DNA of 64,000 nucleotides from Moniliophthora roreri (lineage: Eukaryota > Basidiomycota > Agaricomycetes > Agaricales > Marasmiaceae). Under the pieces are notes generated by a model. The model was given only the letters and a program-made list of their open reading frames with translations. It made no database searches and had not been told where the DNA came from. The stretch spans positions 62,001 to 126,000 of the forward strand of contig LATX02000217.1 of NCBI GenBank assembly GCA_001466705.2. The letters run 5' to 3'. Below, one piece after another: positions 48,780 to 60,613 of the stretch (position 1 is its first letter; each line of letters opens with the position of its first letter). The position numbers were made by a program, and so were the translations under genes.

Positions 48780-49840
48780 AAAATGCATATCGTTCACTTC
48801 AAGAAACGATGGGCGATGAATCTCCTGGGTGTGATTTTACTCTCCAACACTGTAGCTCGTCTCCTCGAGCCATGCCAAAGACCCGCAAGATACCACCATC
48901 AGACCCGGCAGCCAGTTTCTAGCTATCAGGCGAGAAAGCCAAACTGCGTACCCGGCCTGTGCTCCACCAAAAGCTATACAACCCCTTTCCGGTCTCGACA
49001 GACCATACCCGCACAGTTTGGCTAGCGCATCCGACCGCGATGAGTTTCCCGTCTGGAGAGAAAGCGCTCGTTAGGCAGTGACCAAGAGAGCCAGCAGACG
49101 TATTCATTTGCTGGCCTGTAGCGGCATTCCATAGGCGAATAGTCCCATCCCAAGATGAGGAGGCGATGTGGGAGTCGTTGGAGTTGCTGCTAGCCCACAT
49201 GATGGAGTCAGAGTGTCCGGTGAGACGGCATCGTTCGCGCGTTATGATTGGTATCAAATCAGAAAAGACGATTTGGTTGCCTTGGTTGATATACAGCATG
49301 TATGAGCCATCGTTGATAAAGGCTTTCCCGCCATACCCAGGAAGTGTACCTTTGGACACTCGTCCCTCTCGTATGTCCGGCTCTTCCTGTGTTGGCTAAA
49401 AGGGACTGTAGAAGCTCCTCTTACAAGCCAAGTGAAGCGACGTATTCCTTCGGCCAGACAGCACCCAATGCCTGTGAAGTTACTTGGAAGGCATCGCGGG
49501 CAGCTTTATCCAGTACACCAAACGATTGCCCGTCATTCTCGCTCCAAATCCCAGAAACGGATGACGTTTCTGATTTTCCGATCTTTGGCCGTTCGTTGAG
49601 TGGAGCAAACAACAAGTCTTTTCTTGTTTGGTTGAAAAAACAGGTTGGAAATATATCCTGCGTAGGTATGTCGAATGGTATGCTGTAGAGTCTTGGAAGG
49701 CATGTCGCAGATCAGGATCTCTCGTTCATGACCAACGGCGAGGAGACTTCCGTCATGACTGAGTGTTATTCTACAATCCGTTTTCTGTTGACGTCCTTAA
49801 TTCTGGGAAAAATGCCGCTGGGGTTGGTTTGTTTTGACTT
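48780..49840 (-). pseudogene. WD40-repeat protein relic
   Basis: On the minus strand successive WD40 blades are legible but in shifting frames. They are ITLSHDGSLLAVGHEREIL (near 49750), a middle region (KIGKSETSSVSGIWSENDGQ near 49590) ending at a stop at about 49421, and a longer open part at 49359-48919. The open part includes RLTGHSDSIMW, IASSSWDGTIRLWNAATG, FSPDGKLIAVG and VRVWSVETG. It then stops at 48919, and the last blade (KLAAGSDGGILRVF) resumes in another frame. Beta-propeller scaffolds of this kind are common as C-terminal sensor parts in fungal STAND proteins, but no NTPase part is seen here. Several stops and frame changes indicate decay. Confidence 0.72.
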
Positions 49841-50724
49841 CCGATAATACGAAAATCATATCCTAGTTCGTGGTTCCAATCCTGGAAGGAATCGTCGGAT
49901 GAGACGGATGGCTTCGAATTTCTGGAGTACGATCTGTGAATATCAGGCGTTGAGTTGTACGCTGAAGACGAACCTTGGAGCTTCGTCCATGCTGGTTGAT
50001 TTGATAGAGCAGAGACAGTTACTGCGGATTGAACGCGACTTTGAAGTAGTCGGAGCTTGAGTGATAGTAATCAGACCTCATGTAATCCGCTGAACGTAGT
50101 GTCTGATATGTACCGCCTGATGATCCACAAAGGTGTGGATGTTGTATCGCTGTGGATGGAAACCACCAACCTGAAGGAACCATGAAAAGTACCTATCAGG
50201 AGATAATTCAAAGTACGAATGAGCAGCACTCACCGAAATGCTGTCTCTGCTATCGCAATAGTCTACTTGCTGGCTAAGGACAGAAATAGTCATAGCAAGC
50301 ATAGTCTTTTGGACGAACGAGGGGTTTCATGATTCGAGGGACACGTCCGTGGTGAACACGACGTTTGGAGGGACAATTCCTTAGCAATGATGAGACTAAG
50401 ACTGGTTAGCTGCTAGCCTACAATTATTGGTGATGCCACTCACAATCTGGCACAAGAATCAGATTACCCATATCCTGGTCCATGCCCTTGATTTTCAACA
50501 ATGTGGTGGAGGTTGAAGTAACCGGGAAACGCCGGCAAACGGTTACCGGAACCCGGTTTCCCTCGTTTTTGTTCTCTTCCATCACTTCGACGTCAACTGA
50601 ATTTTTGTTCGAGTAGGTCCTTTTTGTTAAAAATTTGTGATGCGAGCCAACGATTTGATCCTTTCCAGAGTTCGCGAAGGTGCTATACACAATAAGGGGC
50701 AGGCGTATAAGAAGAACTAGCACA
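49841..50724. other. Intergenic
   Basis: No gene recognised; may include the eroded N-terminal part of the WD40 relic and the promoter of the following plus-strand gene. Confidence 0.35.
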
Positions 50725-52079
50725 ATGATCGAACGTTATCCAACCAATCCCCAAACCAATCTTGCGACCCTTTCAACGAGCTGGTCTCCCGTTACGACAC
50801 AATGAATCACTTTCAGTATTGCTCAAAAGTCCTTCCCATTCACTGTAGACAACCTGGAGGATACGCCATTGGCTACGCTATCAGTGAGCACAAGTATCTA
50901 CCCTTCTCCTTCCTTCTGCCTGACCACCCTTTCCCTATTCAGTCGCCGAGGGCTTACTTAGCAAAATCATCGAACTTTTCGAATGCCTTTCCGTACCTTA
51001 CAAGGAATTAGCACAAGACATTTTACGGAGGCAACCGCCGATCTCGTATACGCTCCCGCCCGATCCAAGGGAATGTATACGGATGGAAAGATACCATCGG
51101 GACGTGTTACAGATGATAGTACCAGAGCTACCATACAGAAGCAAAGGATTCGCAAAGACGAAACAACACAGTACGTATCTGCGGTCTCGTTTCTCAAGAA
51201 AATAACTGATTTTGTGCCACCTGTGCAGTCCTAGAACTCATCACCAATATCGTTGCGATAATCAGCGCAGTGCCAGAATGCGGCCCCTTTGATAAGGATC
51301 GATGGAACCGTCTTCGTCAACACCCAACTGTCCTTCTCTTGGAACTGCAACTTGCAGAGCTTTCACGAGAAGAACCATTCCTTAGCGACTCTCGACACGA
51401 TGGAGCTCGTATGGAAGAATGCTCCAGGTCGTACGCTGACTGCGAAGGTCTCACACCCGACCAAAAGCACCCAATCATCCATCTATTTGATATTTGTGAC
51501 GACGACTACGAAGATGAGATGGAAGTGGACGATGCGGAGGTGGAGCCTATTGTCCGAGAGGGCATTATCGATCCCAAGTTCTCCGTATGGTCACTCCACG
51601 AGCCAAATCTCGGTTTCGAACCCCAGCATCCCTTCGACGTCGTTTCTCTTCAGCAGGATTACCAAAAGCTTAATACTTTGGCCCGGGCATCCCACGATCG
51701 GTTCGTCAAAAATCCATCTCTGCCATTGCTTAGTCCGCTTGGATTTCCACCGCCCACGCTCAACACTGTGAGAGCTGTCATGCGCGACTCTGCAGGTAGA
51801 TCGCAGACAAAGGTAGAGCAGATGACGATTAGACGTTTCCTGGCTTCTCAAGTCAACCGTGAGCTCCATCTGGAAATGGATCGGGAGCTTGCGGAGGGTC
51901 GGAATGCGCATGGATCGTTGACGGAGGCGGTCAACGTTCTACGACGTTCACTAGATCCAGCGGAAGCCGAGGCTGCAGGGGATACGCAGCTTGATGTATT
52001 GGCGGCGACAGCGAGGTGGGAGGGCTTTATAAACCAGTATCTGGAGAACATGACTGTTGATCCAGCGCATCTTGTATAA
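50725..52079 (+). CDS. Conserved-looking hypothetical protein
   Basis: Exons at about 50816-50893, 50943-51170 and 51229-52079 join in one frame: TVDNLEDTPLATLS, then AEGLLSKIIELFECLSVPY, then AISAVPECGPFDKDRWNRLR, to the TAA at 52079. The first exon is uncertain: an ATG at 50725 can be joined only by an implausibly short intron of about 33 nt. The protein is soluble, mostly helical, with an acidic stretch (EDEMEVDDAEVE). Its ordinary composition and clean frame suggest a housekeeping gene. I do not recognise a named domain, so function and location are unknown. Confidence 0.65.
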
Positions 52080-52164
52080 TATGAACTTTGCTGGGATTCG
52101 CATCTGTGTATCATTAGGTCTTATACCCCCTACTTACATTCCGAATAATCATATGTAGAATAAC

Positions 52165-53362
52165 TCAAAAGAAGAACCCTTGTCGCCTCGGTACCTGAAC
52201 CCAATGTATACCTTTCTTCATCGGCGGTTCCGAGTCTTGGCATCTCGGGAGATACACAGTCAACTCTGAAACTCTAGCGGTCAACACGAACTGGACCACC
52301 TTTGCAAAATCCTCGCTATTGACTATTTGATTGGATTCTCGGATGTGTGTCCGTATATCGAGCACCTTGAGCTCTGAGAGATCTCTCAGGTCTAGTTCTA
52401 ACCACAAAAAAGAAAAAAGTCAGGGCGCCCAACAGAAAAACCGATATAGAAAACTGTCGCTCACCTGAGAGTACCTGCACATTACTCTCCGTACTGTGAA
52501 AGTACACAATCAAATCCTCCACCTTGCCAACTCGACAAATCCCATCCAAGAAGCTCTGTACCGTCTCCTTATTCAAAATCGAACGCACACCAAACAGATC
52601 GAGGAAGACATTCCTCAAGTTTGGGATTTCAACCAACCCTGGTATACTGAACCAAGGCAAGACGAGGTTCCCAGATGTGTTATCCCGAAGATGTAGTCTT
52701 TGAAGACGATTAAGCCGGACGGGTTTCCTCTCACCGCTACCACTCGGCTCAACGATCCGATGGTTAATCGTAAATGCCAACCGCAACTCTTCCAAACTCT
52801 CCAAGTGCCCCAGAAATGCGAACAGTAGGTGCATACCCTTCAATTCGGATGCAGAGATGGGCGGGCTGACCCACATGGATAATGACGTGAGGGTATTGAG
52901 AACACCAGGAGGTATCTGACCGAGCGCTTCTGGGTGGACCTCCATCCACAACAAAGTTAGATTGAGCGCATCGTTCTCTTTTTTCGAGTTGAGGCTATTC
53001 CATAATTTGGGAAACCATTCTGGGTACCCGGTTTCTCCAATGTAGGTGTTACCCTGCTTGCTTCGGTTCCCTGCGTCGATACGCATAGAACGGACGTATG
53101 GGGTTATAGTACAGAACGGATTATCGAGGATTTCACAGAATACGTCGGTAGGGGTACGTTTATCCTCTTCGTTATCGTGACTGCGATATGAAGTTTGATA
53201 GAATCGCGTCTGGATCATTGTGCTGGATTTGGAGAAGAGGTGTAAACGGGTTCGGGGGACCCATGTACGAGATACCAAGCTGCACTCTTTGAGGAAAGGT
53301 TTATCGTCATGATGAACGTCGATAATTCGTTCGATTAGTTCTATAGGAAGCGGTGGAGACAT
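52165..53362 (-). CDS. F-box protein
   Basis: Two exons, 53362-52465 and 52397-52165, give 376 residues. The start MSPPLPIELIERIID begins directly with the F-box (PLPIELIERIIDV, then CSLVSRTWVPRTRLHLF), as is usual for the very large Agaricomycete F-box families. An upstream in-frame ATG at 53446 is possible but adds an uncharacteristic leader. The remainder has leucine-rich-like periodicity (SLEELRLAF, RLQRLHLRD). The family recruits targets to SCF ubiquitin ligases through Skp1. The target is unknown. No frame break is seen. The intron (52464-52398) has a GTGAGC donor. Confidence 0.85.
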
Positions 53363-53950
53363 GATGGTATGAGAACAAGGCGTGTACGTGGTGACCGGTG
53401 ACCACGTGGAAATAGCTCCTATTTCAGGCTTCGAATTCCAAGTCATATCATCACTAGAAAATGCGAAGAGTAGCGAACCTAAGGCTCACCGTTTTTGATG
53501 TTAGTTCCAGCCATTATTGTCCCAGCACAGTTGCTGGCAAATCAAATTTGAGAAGAGTGATGTTGCCACTAGGAAATCGGACATACTATTGAGCCAAAAT
53601 GCCAATGTCCGAGTTTCTGAAGGTCCAACTCAGCCTCTTGGATTCTACATTCTACACGTGGTGCACACTTGGGCGTTGTCTTTTTTGCATGAACGACAGG
53701 GATATCTTTATCATGACACTTGCCACAATGTGGTGTTCCTGTACTTCTCCAAAGGGCATAAGGACAAATGCCACTAGTACTTTTGAAGCCATCACCAAAA
53801 CTGACAAGAGGTTACAACACTGATAGGATGGTATGTAACATGATACATACCTTATACAATGGCATATAATTGTTATGCCCTTTATAATGAGGCTACATGG
53901 TGTTGTAAGGCCCACAACATGAGGCAGCACATTACAGGGATTGCAATGGG
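53363..53950. other. Transition into the AT-rich repeat region
   Basis: No gene supported. Base composition changes from balanced to AT-rich at about 53.8 kb. Short open frames on both strands lack family character. Confidence 0.35.
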
Positions 53951-53957
53951 ATGTAGG

Positions 53958-54054
53958 TGATATATCATGTTACAGGCCATATACTGTGTTACAGGCAATA
54001 TATCATGTTACAGGCATTATATTGTGTTACAGGTGGTATATTGTGTTATATGTG
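53958..54054. repeat. 19-bp tandem repeat (minisatellite)
   Basis: Four to five units of gttacaggcaatatatcat-like sequence with exact 19-nt spacing of the gttacagg core, degenerating at both ends. Confidence 0.85.
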
Positions 54055-54269
54055 TTTTGAAGTGAAAAGGCACCTAGGTAAGACAGAGTCAATACAAGCT
54101 AGATACAGTAAATAGTAAGCATTAATGTAAGGGAATGATAATAGATAGAAGCATACCTCAGTTGGGTGATAACACAACTGAGGAAAGGAAGAAAGGAAGG
54201 CAGTTATGAAGTCCCTGCCATACAGAGGTCATGTTAATATGTTGAACCTAGAAAAGACCCACTTTTATT

Positions 54270-56074
54270 TATTTTTACACTATTTCTGAATTGGAACACT
54301 TTAATATGACATGAGATAACGGGTAATAAGGACTAGAGTGAGCCCAGTCTGCTAGTCATTGCCTTAGAGAAGCTGTGGTACCTGGGAAAGTACAAAGAGC
54401 TATATGATACACTATACAGAGGTGTCTAAGCTGTACTTTCTGACCTATCTATGTATCAGATCCAAAGCAGATCACTCCTGAAACCTGTAGGGAATCTAAC
54501 TATGGCCCAATGAGCGCATTGGCTAGTTAACCAAGCTCTCAAAAGTGCTATCAATGGGATTTTAACTTCTACTTTACTTTTCTATGACATCTGCAAAGTG
54601 CAAGCTGCAGTCAAACAGTACAGAGGTACTTAGAGGAGACATCAAAACAGAAAGACGGCTTAGAACAGGAACAATCATAGAATGATCCTCCTCTGAAGTC
54701 AATATACGGATCAGAGTCAAAGCAGGCGATCTCTTAATAAAGAATTCACCGGTGGCTAAACAATATGTGATAAGCAAACTAGGTACAAAGACTGCTCAGA
54801 AAGACAGAAATCACTTCCGAAGGACATTCACTACCTATAGACAGATACAACGAGACATATGAAGAATATGTAACGCGCAAGAAATCCTAAATAAGACCGA
54901 GTGTGCATTGTCAAAGGAGATAGAGATAATAACAGCGTGTTCTGACCTTGGAAACTTTGGCATCTAGGCCTCTGCCGATGTGTGGATACTAGAAAAGGGG
55001 AAATGCTGTCAAAAGATGGGATGGATACAGCCATCCACTCATAGATACCCGACTTAGAAAAGAGAAAATACAAATTATAGAGTCTAGAATGCCTAGAGGC
55101 ATAGATACCTGTGCAGATATGGTCGGATACTCTAGTGGCCAGACTCTATGACATCCAAATAATCTCTCTTTTAGTATCTCAGTCACTCATTTGTCATTTC
55201 CTGAATTATTGGACATTATTTATAATTTTCTGTAGATATATTCCTTGGACCATATATAAGGACAGCTAGATATTTGTACATACTCAAGTAACTCTGCCCC
55301 CTCTGATTGTGAATACATGACGAGTTTGTTTGGTGTATAAATTTGTGTGCCATTCCAGTTTTGCTTCCTCACTGCAGGCTCTGGAGATTGGTCCTGAGTG
55401 ACTCCAGAGAGATAGAAATCTGATAACAAACTTGCGTCGTAAGAGATAAGAGTAACATCTTGAGTGCGTTATAGCACTTTTCTAAGAGAAACTTTACACC
55501 AAGAAGAAGCCTTGGGCACTTGGAGTGTGGCCTGTGTGTGTAGCAGGTTGTGACACACTTAGAGTCTTAGCAAGGGGTGTGCCTGTGCTGAACTCTTTGT
55601 AGAAATTGGTCTAGAACCTTTTCCAGTACACTGTGTGCTGTAGTTATCTTGAAGAAGTCTTGAACTCTGTAGGGTCAGACTATATCAGCTATCGAGTCTT
55701 TGTATGGGACTGTAGCTCTTGTGTTTGTGCTTTGTGCACTGTGTTCTTTGTGTTTTGTGTGTGTGTTTGTGATATAAACCATTTTAAAACCATATATACT
55801 CCTCTGGAGGTGAACACTTTGAAGTAGAACACTTCAATAAGAGAGAATCAACCTAGCTAAGAGTTTTATTGGCATTCTAAGTGTGGTAACTCTGATCACG
55901 TTGATCCACACTTGCACAACAAACTGAGTTAGACTTTTGGAGGTTATCTTTTTGGGTAGTTTTCCACTAGTCCTATCTTAGAAAAATTACCGTGAGATTG
56001 CAAAGAATGGCGTGATAGCAAAAGGGTCCGAGAAAAGTCCATACATAGTCTGAAAGTCCGAGAGATCCGAACAC
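54270..56074 (-). mobile_element. Long terminal repeat-like unit downstream of copia pol (about 1.7-1.8 kb)
   Basis: Directly after the pol stop the minus strand reads a purine tract (tgagggggag) followed by TGTTCGGATC at 56074, the expected start of a 3' LTR. The rest, seen on the plus strand, parallels in order the repeat at 60614-62300. Shared landmarks: aggactagagtgagccc at about 54325, cctgaaacctgtagggaa at about 54476, a tatataagga box at about 55255, and tgtggtaactctgat at about 55885. It is far more diverged than the other copies. Calling the whole unit one LTR is an inference. Confidence 0.55.
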
Positions 56075-56080
56075 TCCCCC

Positions 56081-56814
56081 TCAGCAAGTACCCACAACTT
56101 CAAGACCAAGCATCTGAACCAAGCGAGAGTGAGCAGGTCCAGCAAAGCTCTTGGTGAAGATGTCAGCACAATTGTCTTGTGAGGGAACATTCACAGTGAC
56201 AATGTGTTGATCCTCAATGACAGCTTCATGAATCCAATAATATGACACCTTGACATGCTTATTGGAACCATTGATCTGCTCAGAGTTCATGTTCGCAATA
56301 GCAGCCTGAGAGTCAACATGGAAAGGTGTTGGAGCCTCTAGAGGGAAGCCAATCTGCTCCATGAGTTGGTGGAACCAGATGACTTCATGACCACAAAGGT
56401 GAGCTGCATAGTACTCAGCTTCACTAGTCAAGGAAGCAGTGGTGGTCTGCTTTCTGGATCTCCAAGAAAAGCATCCCNGTGACAGATTTCTAGTACCCTT
56501 CAAGTACTGAATGATCTGCTTCACAGTGGTCCAGTGGGCCTCACCAGGGTTCTGCATGAACTGAGCAACACGCTGGCAGGCATGGGAGATATCTGGCCTA
56601 GTCATGACAGCGGCATGCATGATGGAGCCAACTGCTGACTGGTAGGGAACTTTGGCCATCATGGACTGCTCCTCCAGAGTGGTAGGTGACTGTGTCTTGG
56701 AAAGTTTTGTACTATGCGCAATAGGAGTAGGTGAGGGACGAGCTGATCCCAAACCAAAGCACTCAACAATCGAGTCAATGTACAAAGACTGATTGAAGGA
56801 GATGGTACGAGCTG
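56081..56814 (-). mobile_element. Ty1/copia pol, C-terminal part (end of reverse transcriptase and RNase H)
   Basis: An open frame up to the gap at 56815 reads the end of a copia polyprotein: SAVGSIMHAAVMTRPDISHA, then HWTTVKQIIQYLKGTRNL, then (after an n at 56478) WRSRKQTTTASLTSEAEYYA, FHVDSQAAIANMNS and IFTKSF. The early RNase H segment with the first catalytic Asp, expected between LKGTRNL and WRSRKQ, is missing exactly at the n, so about 40 codons are probably hidden in that gap. The upstream parts (gag, protease, integrase, most of reverse transcriptase) are absent because the frame ends at the next gap. The 3' end is intact with stop at 56081. Confidence 0.88.
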
Positions 56815-56815
56815 N

Positions 56816-57704
56816 CTACCTGAACAACAATGTCATACACTCTGGTAATCAGTGGGCAGTATCTCTTCTGCTTTCCACCTGCAAAACATGTCCCCTTATA
56901 TACCCTACAACATAAATAATCTAATATATCTGTCACACATACAAATAAAACTGAGTTGGGTGCTAAATATTATATAAACTGAGCTGTGTTTGGTAATTTC
57001 TCTGTCACAGTGTCCAATTGTAGTCAGGCTTCGTAGCCATAATCTCTTTTGTTCTTTTTCTATGACGATTGCACAGTCTCCTGACACTAATTGTTTGCAA
57101 TTTCCTCGATCAAATGGCTCTCCTTCTGACTCCATTTGAAAATATTATACTTCCATGCCACTCCACATGGTTCCTTCCTTCTCCGTCTATTGTCATCTGC
57201 TCTGTGGACACATAATATGCTTCCATTTCTCCTCTAAAGTGTATGTGTAAGCTCAGCCATGCTATCTTCTTGTCATACAGCTTTGTCTTCTGCTTTCCGT
57301 GATACAGGCACCTTTCTGGTAACCAATCATCTATTTCATTTGTCTAATTTGATATCCATATCTCGAGTATCCCCTGCCAATAATTTGTCATTCTCTGTTT
57401 CATATCCGTTTCTCGGTAATATTCTTGTTGATGTATCATCGAAGGCTTTTATTCTTCCTTCAAGTCGGGTGTAGTTTGAAAATATTGTTTAAAATTGAAA
57501 ATATTCCCTTTGGTAAGCTTTCGATAGAGGTGTGATGTGGTGTGGTTCCCTACAGGTTTTGGGATGCTCCTCTGTATTCAGATTCACTGTTTATTTTCAT
57601 ACTAGCAGTGGTTGGGTACCCTTGTATGGCCTACCATCAACCATTACTCTGCTAATATTTTGTATCCTTCTCTACTACTCACTTTGACTAGCTGCTCAGG
57701 GCTC
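56816..57704 (-). repeat. LTR-like repeat copy R1, partial, inverted
   Basis: Matches, as reverse complement, the unit at 60614-62300 from its gagccctgagcagctagt region to gacattgttgttcaggtag. Bounded by gap characters on both sides (56815, 57705), so its orientation relative to neighbours is not secure. Confidence 0.75.
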
Positions 57705-57705
57705 N

Positions 57706-58374
57706 TTTGAAAATATTATACTTCCATGCCACTCTGCATGGTTCCTTCCTTCTCCGTCTATTGTCATCTGCTCTGTGGACACATAATATGCTTCCATTTC
57801 TCCTCTAAAGTGTATGCATAAGCTCAGCCATGCTATCTTCTCGTCATACAGCTTTGTCTTCCGCTTTCCATGATACAGGCACCTTTCTGGTAACCAATCG
57901 TCTATTTCATTTGTCTAATTTGATATCGGTATCTCAAGTATCCCCCGCTGATAATTTGTCATTCTCTGTTTCATATCCGTTTCTCAGTAATATTCTCGTT
58001 GATGTATCATTGAAGGCTTTTATTCTTCCTTCAAGTCAGGTGTGGTTTGAAAATATTGTTTAAAATTGAAAATATTCCCTTTGGTAAGCTTTCAATAGAG
58101 AGGTGTGATGTGGTGTGGTTCCCTACAGGTTTTGGGATGCTCCTCTGTATTCAGATTTGCTGTTTATTTTCATACTAGCAGTGGTTGGGTACTCTTGTAT
58201 GGCCTACCATCAACCATTACTCTGCTAATATTTTGTATCCTTCTCTACTACTCGCTTTGACTAGCTGCTCAGGGCTCACACTAGTCCTCAATTCCCTTAT
58301 CTATGTCATTTTCAACCATAAAAGTGCAAAATATTCTCTATTTGTGTGCAAAATAAAAGGTAAAAGTTATGCAT
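57706..58374 (-). repeat. LTR-like repeat copy R2, partial, inverted
   Basis: Repeats most of R1 (starting at the tttgaaaatattatacttcc point) with a few per cent differences, and continues to the unit end gttatgcatat at about 58374, where it abuts a KDZ transposase fragment. Confidence 0.75.
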
Positions 58375-58921
58375 ATCACCAACTTGTAAATCACCCAAAC
58401 CATTGGGCTGAACCAACTCGTGGTGAGAGCATGTGATGGTGCCAACTCCTGTTGCCCTCAAGCCCTTTGCCTTCTTGTTGTTAGCATTCCAAATGGTGGA
58501 GAAGCTGACACAGTGGCTGATCTGCATATTGATAGTCAGCAGTCTCTTAAAGAATATTAGTAATATACACACCTCATCTTGGTTTGCATACTTCGTCATC
58601 TCCTCAAGATATGGCTTATAATGAATGGTACAGCCCCATCCAGGACCAAGAGGCATGTCATGGTGGTTGTTCGGCCTTGCCCATGCCTTTTGCTTGAAAT
58701 TAGCATCCTTGGCTACAAGAAGACTATACAACCACCTATCAGAGCATGGGAGATCAGTATATATCTAATAAATAATGTACTCAGACTTACTTCTTGTCAG
58801 TGGGTGCCTGGCACCAGTCTTCAGGTAGATTCATGTCGGGAATGGAATATGCATGGCACAGAACAGCACATGAGCCTTTGGGAGTACTGGAAAGCCCAGT
58901 GGGATCATGTGCCCATCCAAT
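58375..58921 (-). mobile_element. KDZ-type transposase fragment
   Basis: The minus strand reads a cysteine-bearing stretch (GSCAVLCHAYSIPDMNLPED), an intron with GTAAGT donor (about 58793-58736), then WLYSLLVAKDANFKQKAWA, LGPGWGCTIHYKPYLEEMTK, ATGVGTITCSHHELVQPNGL and GDLQ. This order (xDANFKxK, LGxGW, C-H-VQPNGxGDLQ) is characteristic of KDZ transposases, which are abundant in Agaricomycetes. A stop interrupts the frame just after the TKYANQDE region. Both ends are cut by LTR-like repeats, so only about 150 residues of a roughly thousand-residue enzyme remain. Confidence 0.8.
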
Positions 58922-59881
58922 GATATGCATAACTTTTACCTTTTATTTTGCACACAAATAGAGAATATTTTGCACTTTTATGGTTGAAAATGACATATAC
59001 AAGGGAATTGAGGACTAGTGTGAGCCCTGAGCAGCTAGTCAAAGTGAGTAGTAGAGAAGGATACAAAATATTAGCAGAGTAATAGTTGACAGTAGGCCAT
59101 ACAAGAGTACTCAACCACTGCTAGTATGAAAATAAACAGTGAATCTGAACACAGAGGAGCATCCTGAAACCTGTAGGGAACCACACCACCTCACACCTCT
59201 CTATCGAAAGCATACCAAAGGGAATATTTTCACTTTTAACAATATTTTCAAACCATACTCAACTTGAAGGAAGAATAAAAGCCTTTGATGATACATTAAC
59301 AAGAATATTACTGAGAAACAGATATGAAACAGAGGATGACAAATTATAGGTGGGGGATACTTGAGATACCGATATCAAATTAGACAAATGAAATAGATGA
59401 TTGGTTACTGGAAAGGTGCCTGTATTGCAGAAAGTGGAAGACAAAGCTGTATGACGAGAAGATAGCATAGCTGAGCTTACACATACACTTTAGAGGGAAA
59501 ATGGAAGCATATTATGTGTCCACAGAGCAGATGACAATAGACGGAGAAGGAAGGAACCATGTGGAGTGGCATGGAAGTATAATATTTTCAAACAGAGTTG
59601 GAAGGAGAGCTGTTTGATAGAGAAAATTGCAAATGGTTAGTGTCAGAAGACTGCACAATTATTATAGAAAAAAAAATAAAAGAGTTTATGGCTACAAAGC
59701 CTGACTACAATTGGGCACTGTGACAGAGAAATTACCAAACACAGCTCAGTTTATATAATATTTAGCACCCAACTTAGTATGTGACAGATATATTAGATTA
59801 TTTATGTTGTAGGGTATATAAGGGGACGTGTTTTGTAGGTGGAAGGCAGGAGAGATACTGCCCACTGATTACCAGAGTGTA
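58922..59881 (+). repeat. LTR-like repeat copy R3, partial, direct
   Basis: Begins atatgcataacttttacc at the edge of the KDZ fragment and runs through a gtatataagggg box (59813) to the gap at 59882. About 90% like R4 by eye. Confidence 0.78.
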
Positions 59882-59882
59882 N

Positions 59883-60600
59883 AGGAACAGGCAGATTCCA
59901 CCTTAAAGCCTCCTTACAGATGGCCATGACATATGGCAAATTTTGAGCATCATTGAAATTGGGAAGACAGCCTCCTTCAGTAACAGAATTGATCTCTTCT
60001 TGAGCTTATTTTTAAACATCAGGGTTCAAAATCATGGCTAGAATGATTGTTTGCAGGGCTGAAGACACAGTCTACACAACTGAGTTTAGAGTGACAAACA
60101 TTGGAATATACTCTGGCTTACAGTGCTGGCAGCTGAACTGGGTGGCTGCTTAGAATCTCTGTTATAGCAAAGGAGGTACACACTCACTGGTTAAAACAGT
60201 TGAAGTTATTTCCCTAACCCTGTGTTCAGAGATTGAATCTGCGGCACTGGATGACCTCTCAGAATCTTCTAAAAGATCCAAGGTTCAAGATAGTGTCTTG
60301 GATTCTTTGAGCTTGAGAAAAGATGAATCATACATATCCAGTCAGGAACACATCAAAGCTGTTCAGCCTTACCTTTTGATCTTTGACCTGGTCAACAGGT
60401 TCTCGCAGAAGCTTCTGTACCAACTGAAGCTGTTCTCATGTGACTTTCAGAAAACTTATGCCAGAGAACCAATGTAGCAAATGTTTCACTGTACTTTGTG
60501 CCCAGTGAGAGTATCAATGAGAGAGGCATGGTGACATACACATTGGAAAGGTGAAGAGTTGGGCACCAAAAAATGTCTTCTCAGACATGCACTCTACAGC
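59883..60600 (-). pseudogene. Cytochrome P450 fragment embedded among repeats
   Basis: On the minus strand, after an acceptor gttgtgtag, the sequence reads TVSSALQTIILAMILNPDV, two TAA stops around a Lys, then AQEEINSVTEGGC, LPNFNDAQNLPYVMAICKEA and LRWNLPVP. This is the P450 I-helix end to K-helix (ExxR as EALR), with an intron at the same place as in the intact gene at 19623-22002. Both stops sit where glutamine (CAA) would be expected (DVQKQAQEE-like), consistent with C-to-T changes. An upstream exon (LQLVQKLLREPVDQVKDQ near 60400) probably belongs to it. The fragment ends at the gap 59882. Confidence 0.62.
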
Positions 60601-60613
60601 TGGCAGAACCATT

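Noticed and set aside
55220..55429. Minus-strand frame as a copia gag start following an LTR
   Set aside because: The reading lacks gag landmarks and the region aligns with the middle of the repeat unit, so it is more likely LTR interior.
55633..55827. Cys/Val-rich frame near 55.7 kb
   Set aside because: It is produced by a tgtgtttgtg low-complexity tract inside the LTR-like unit.
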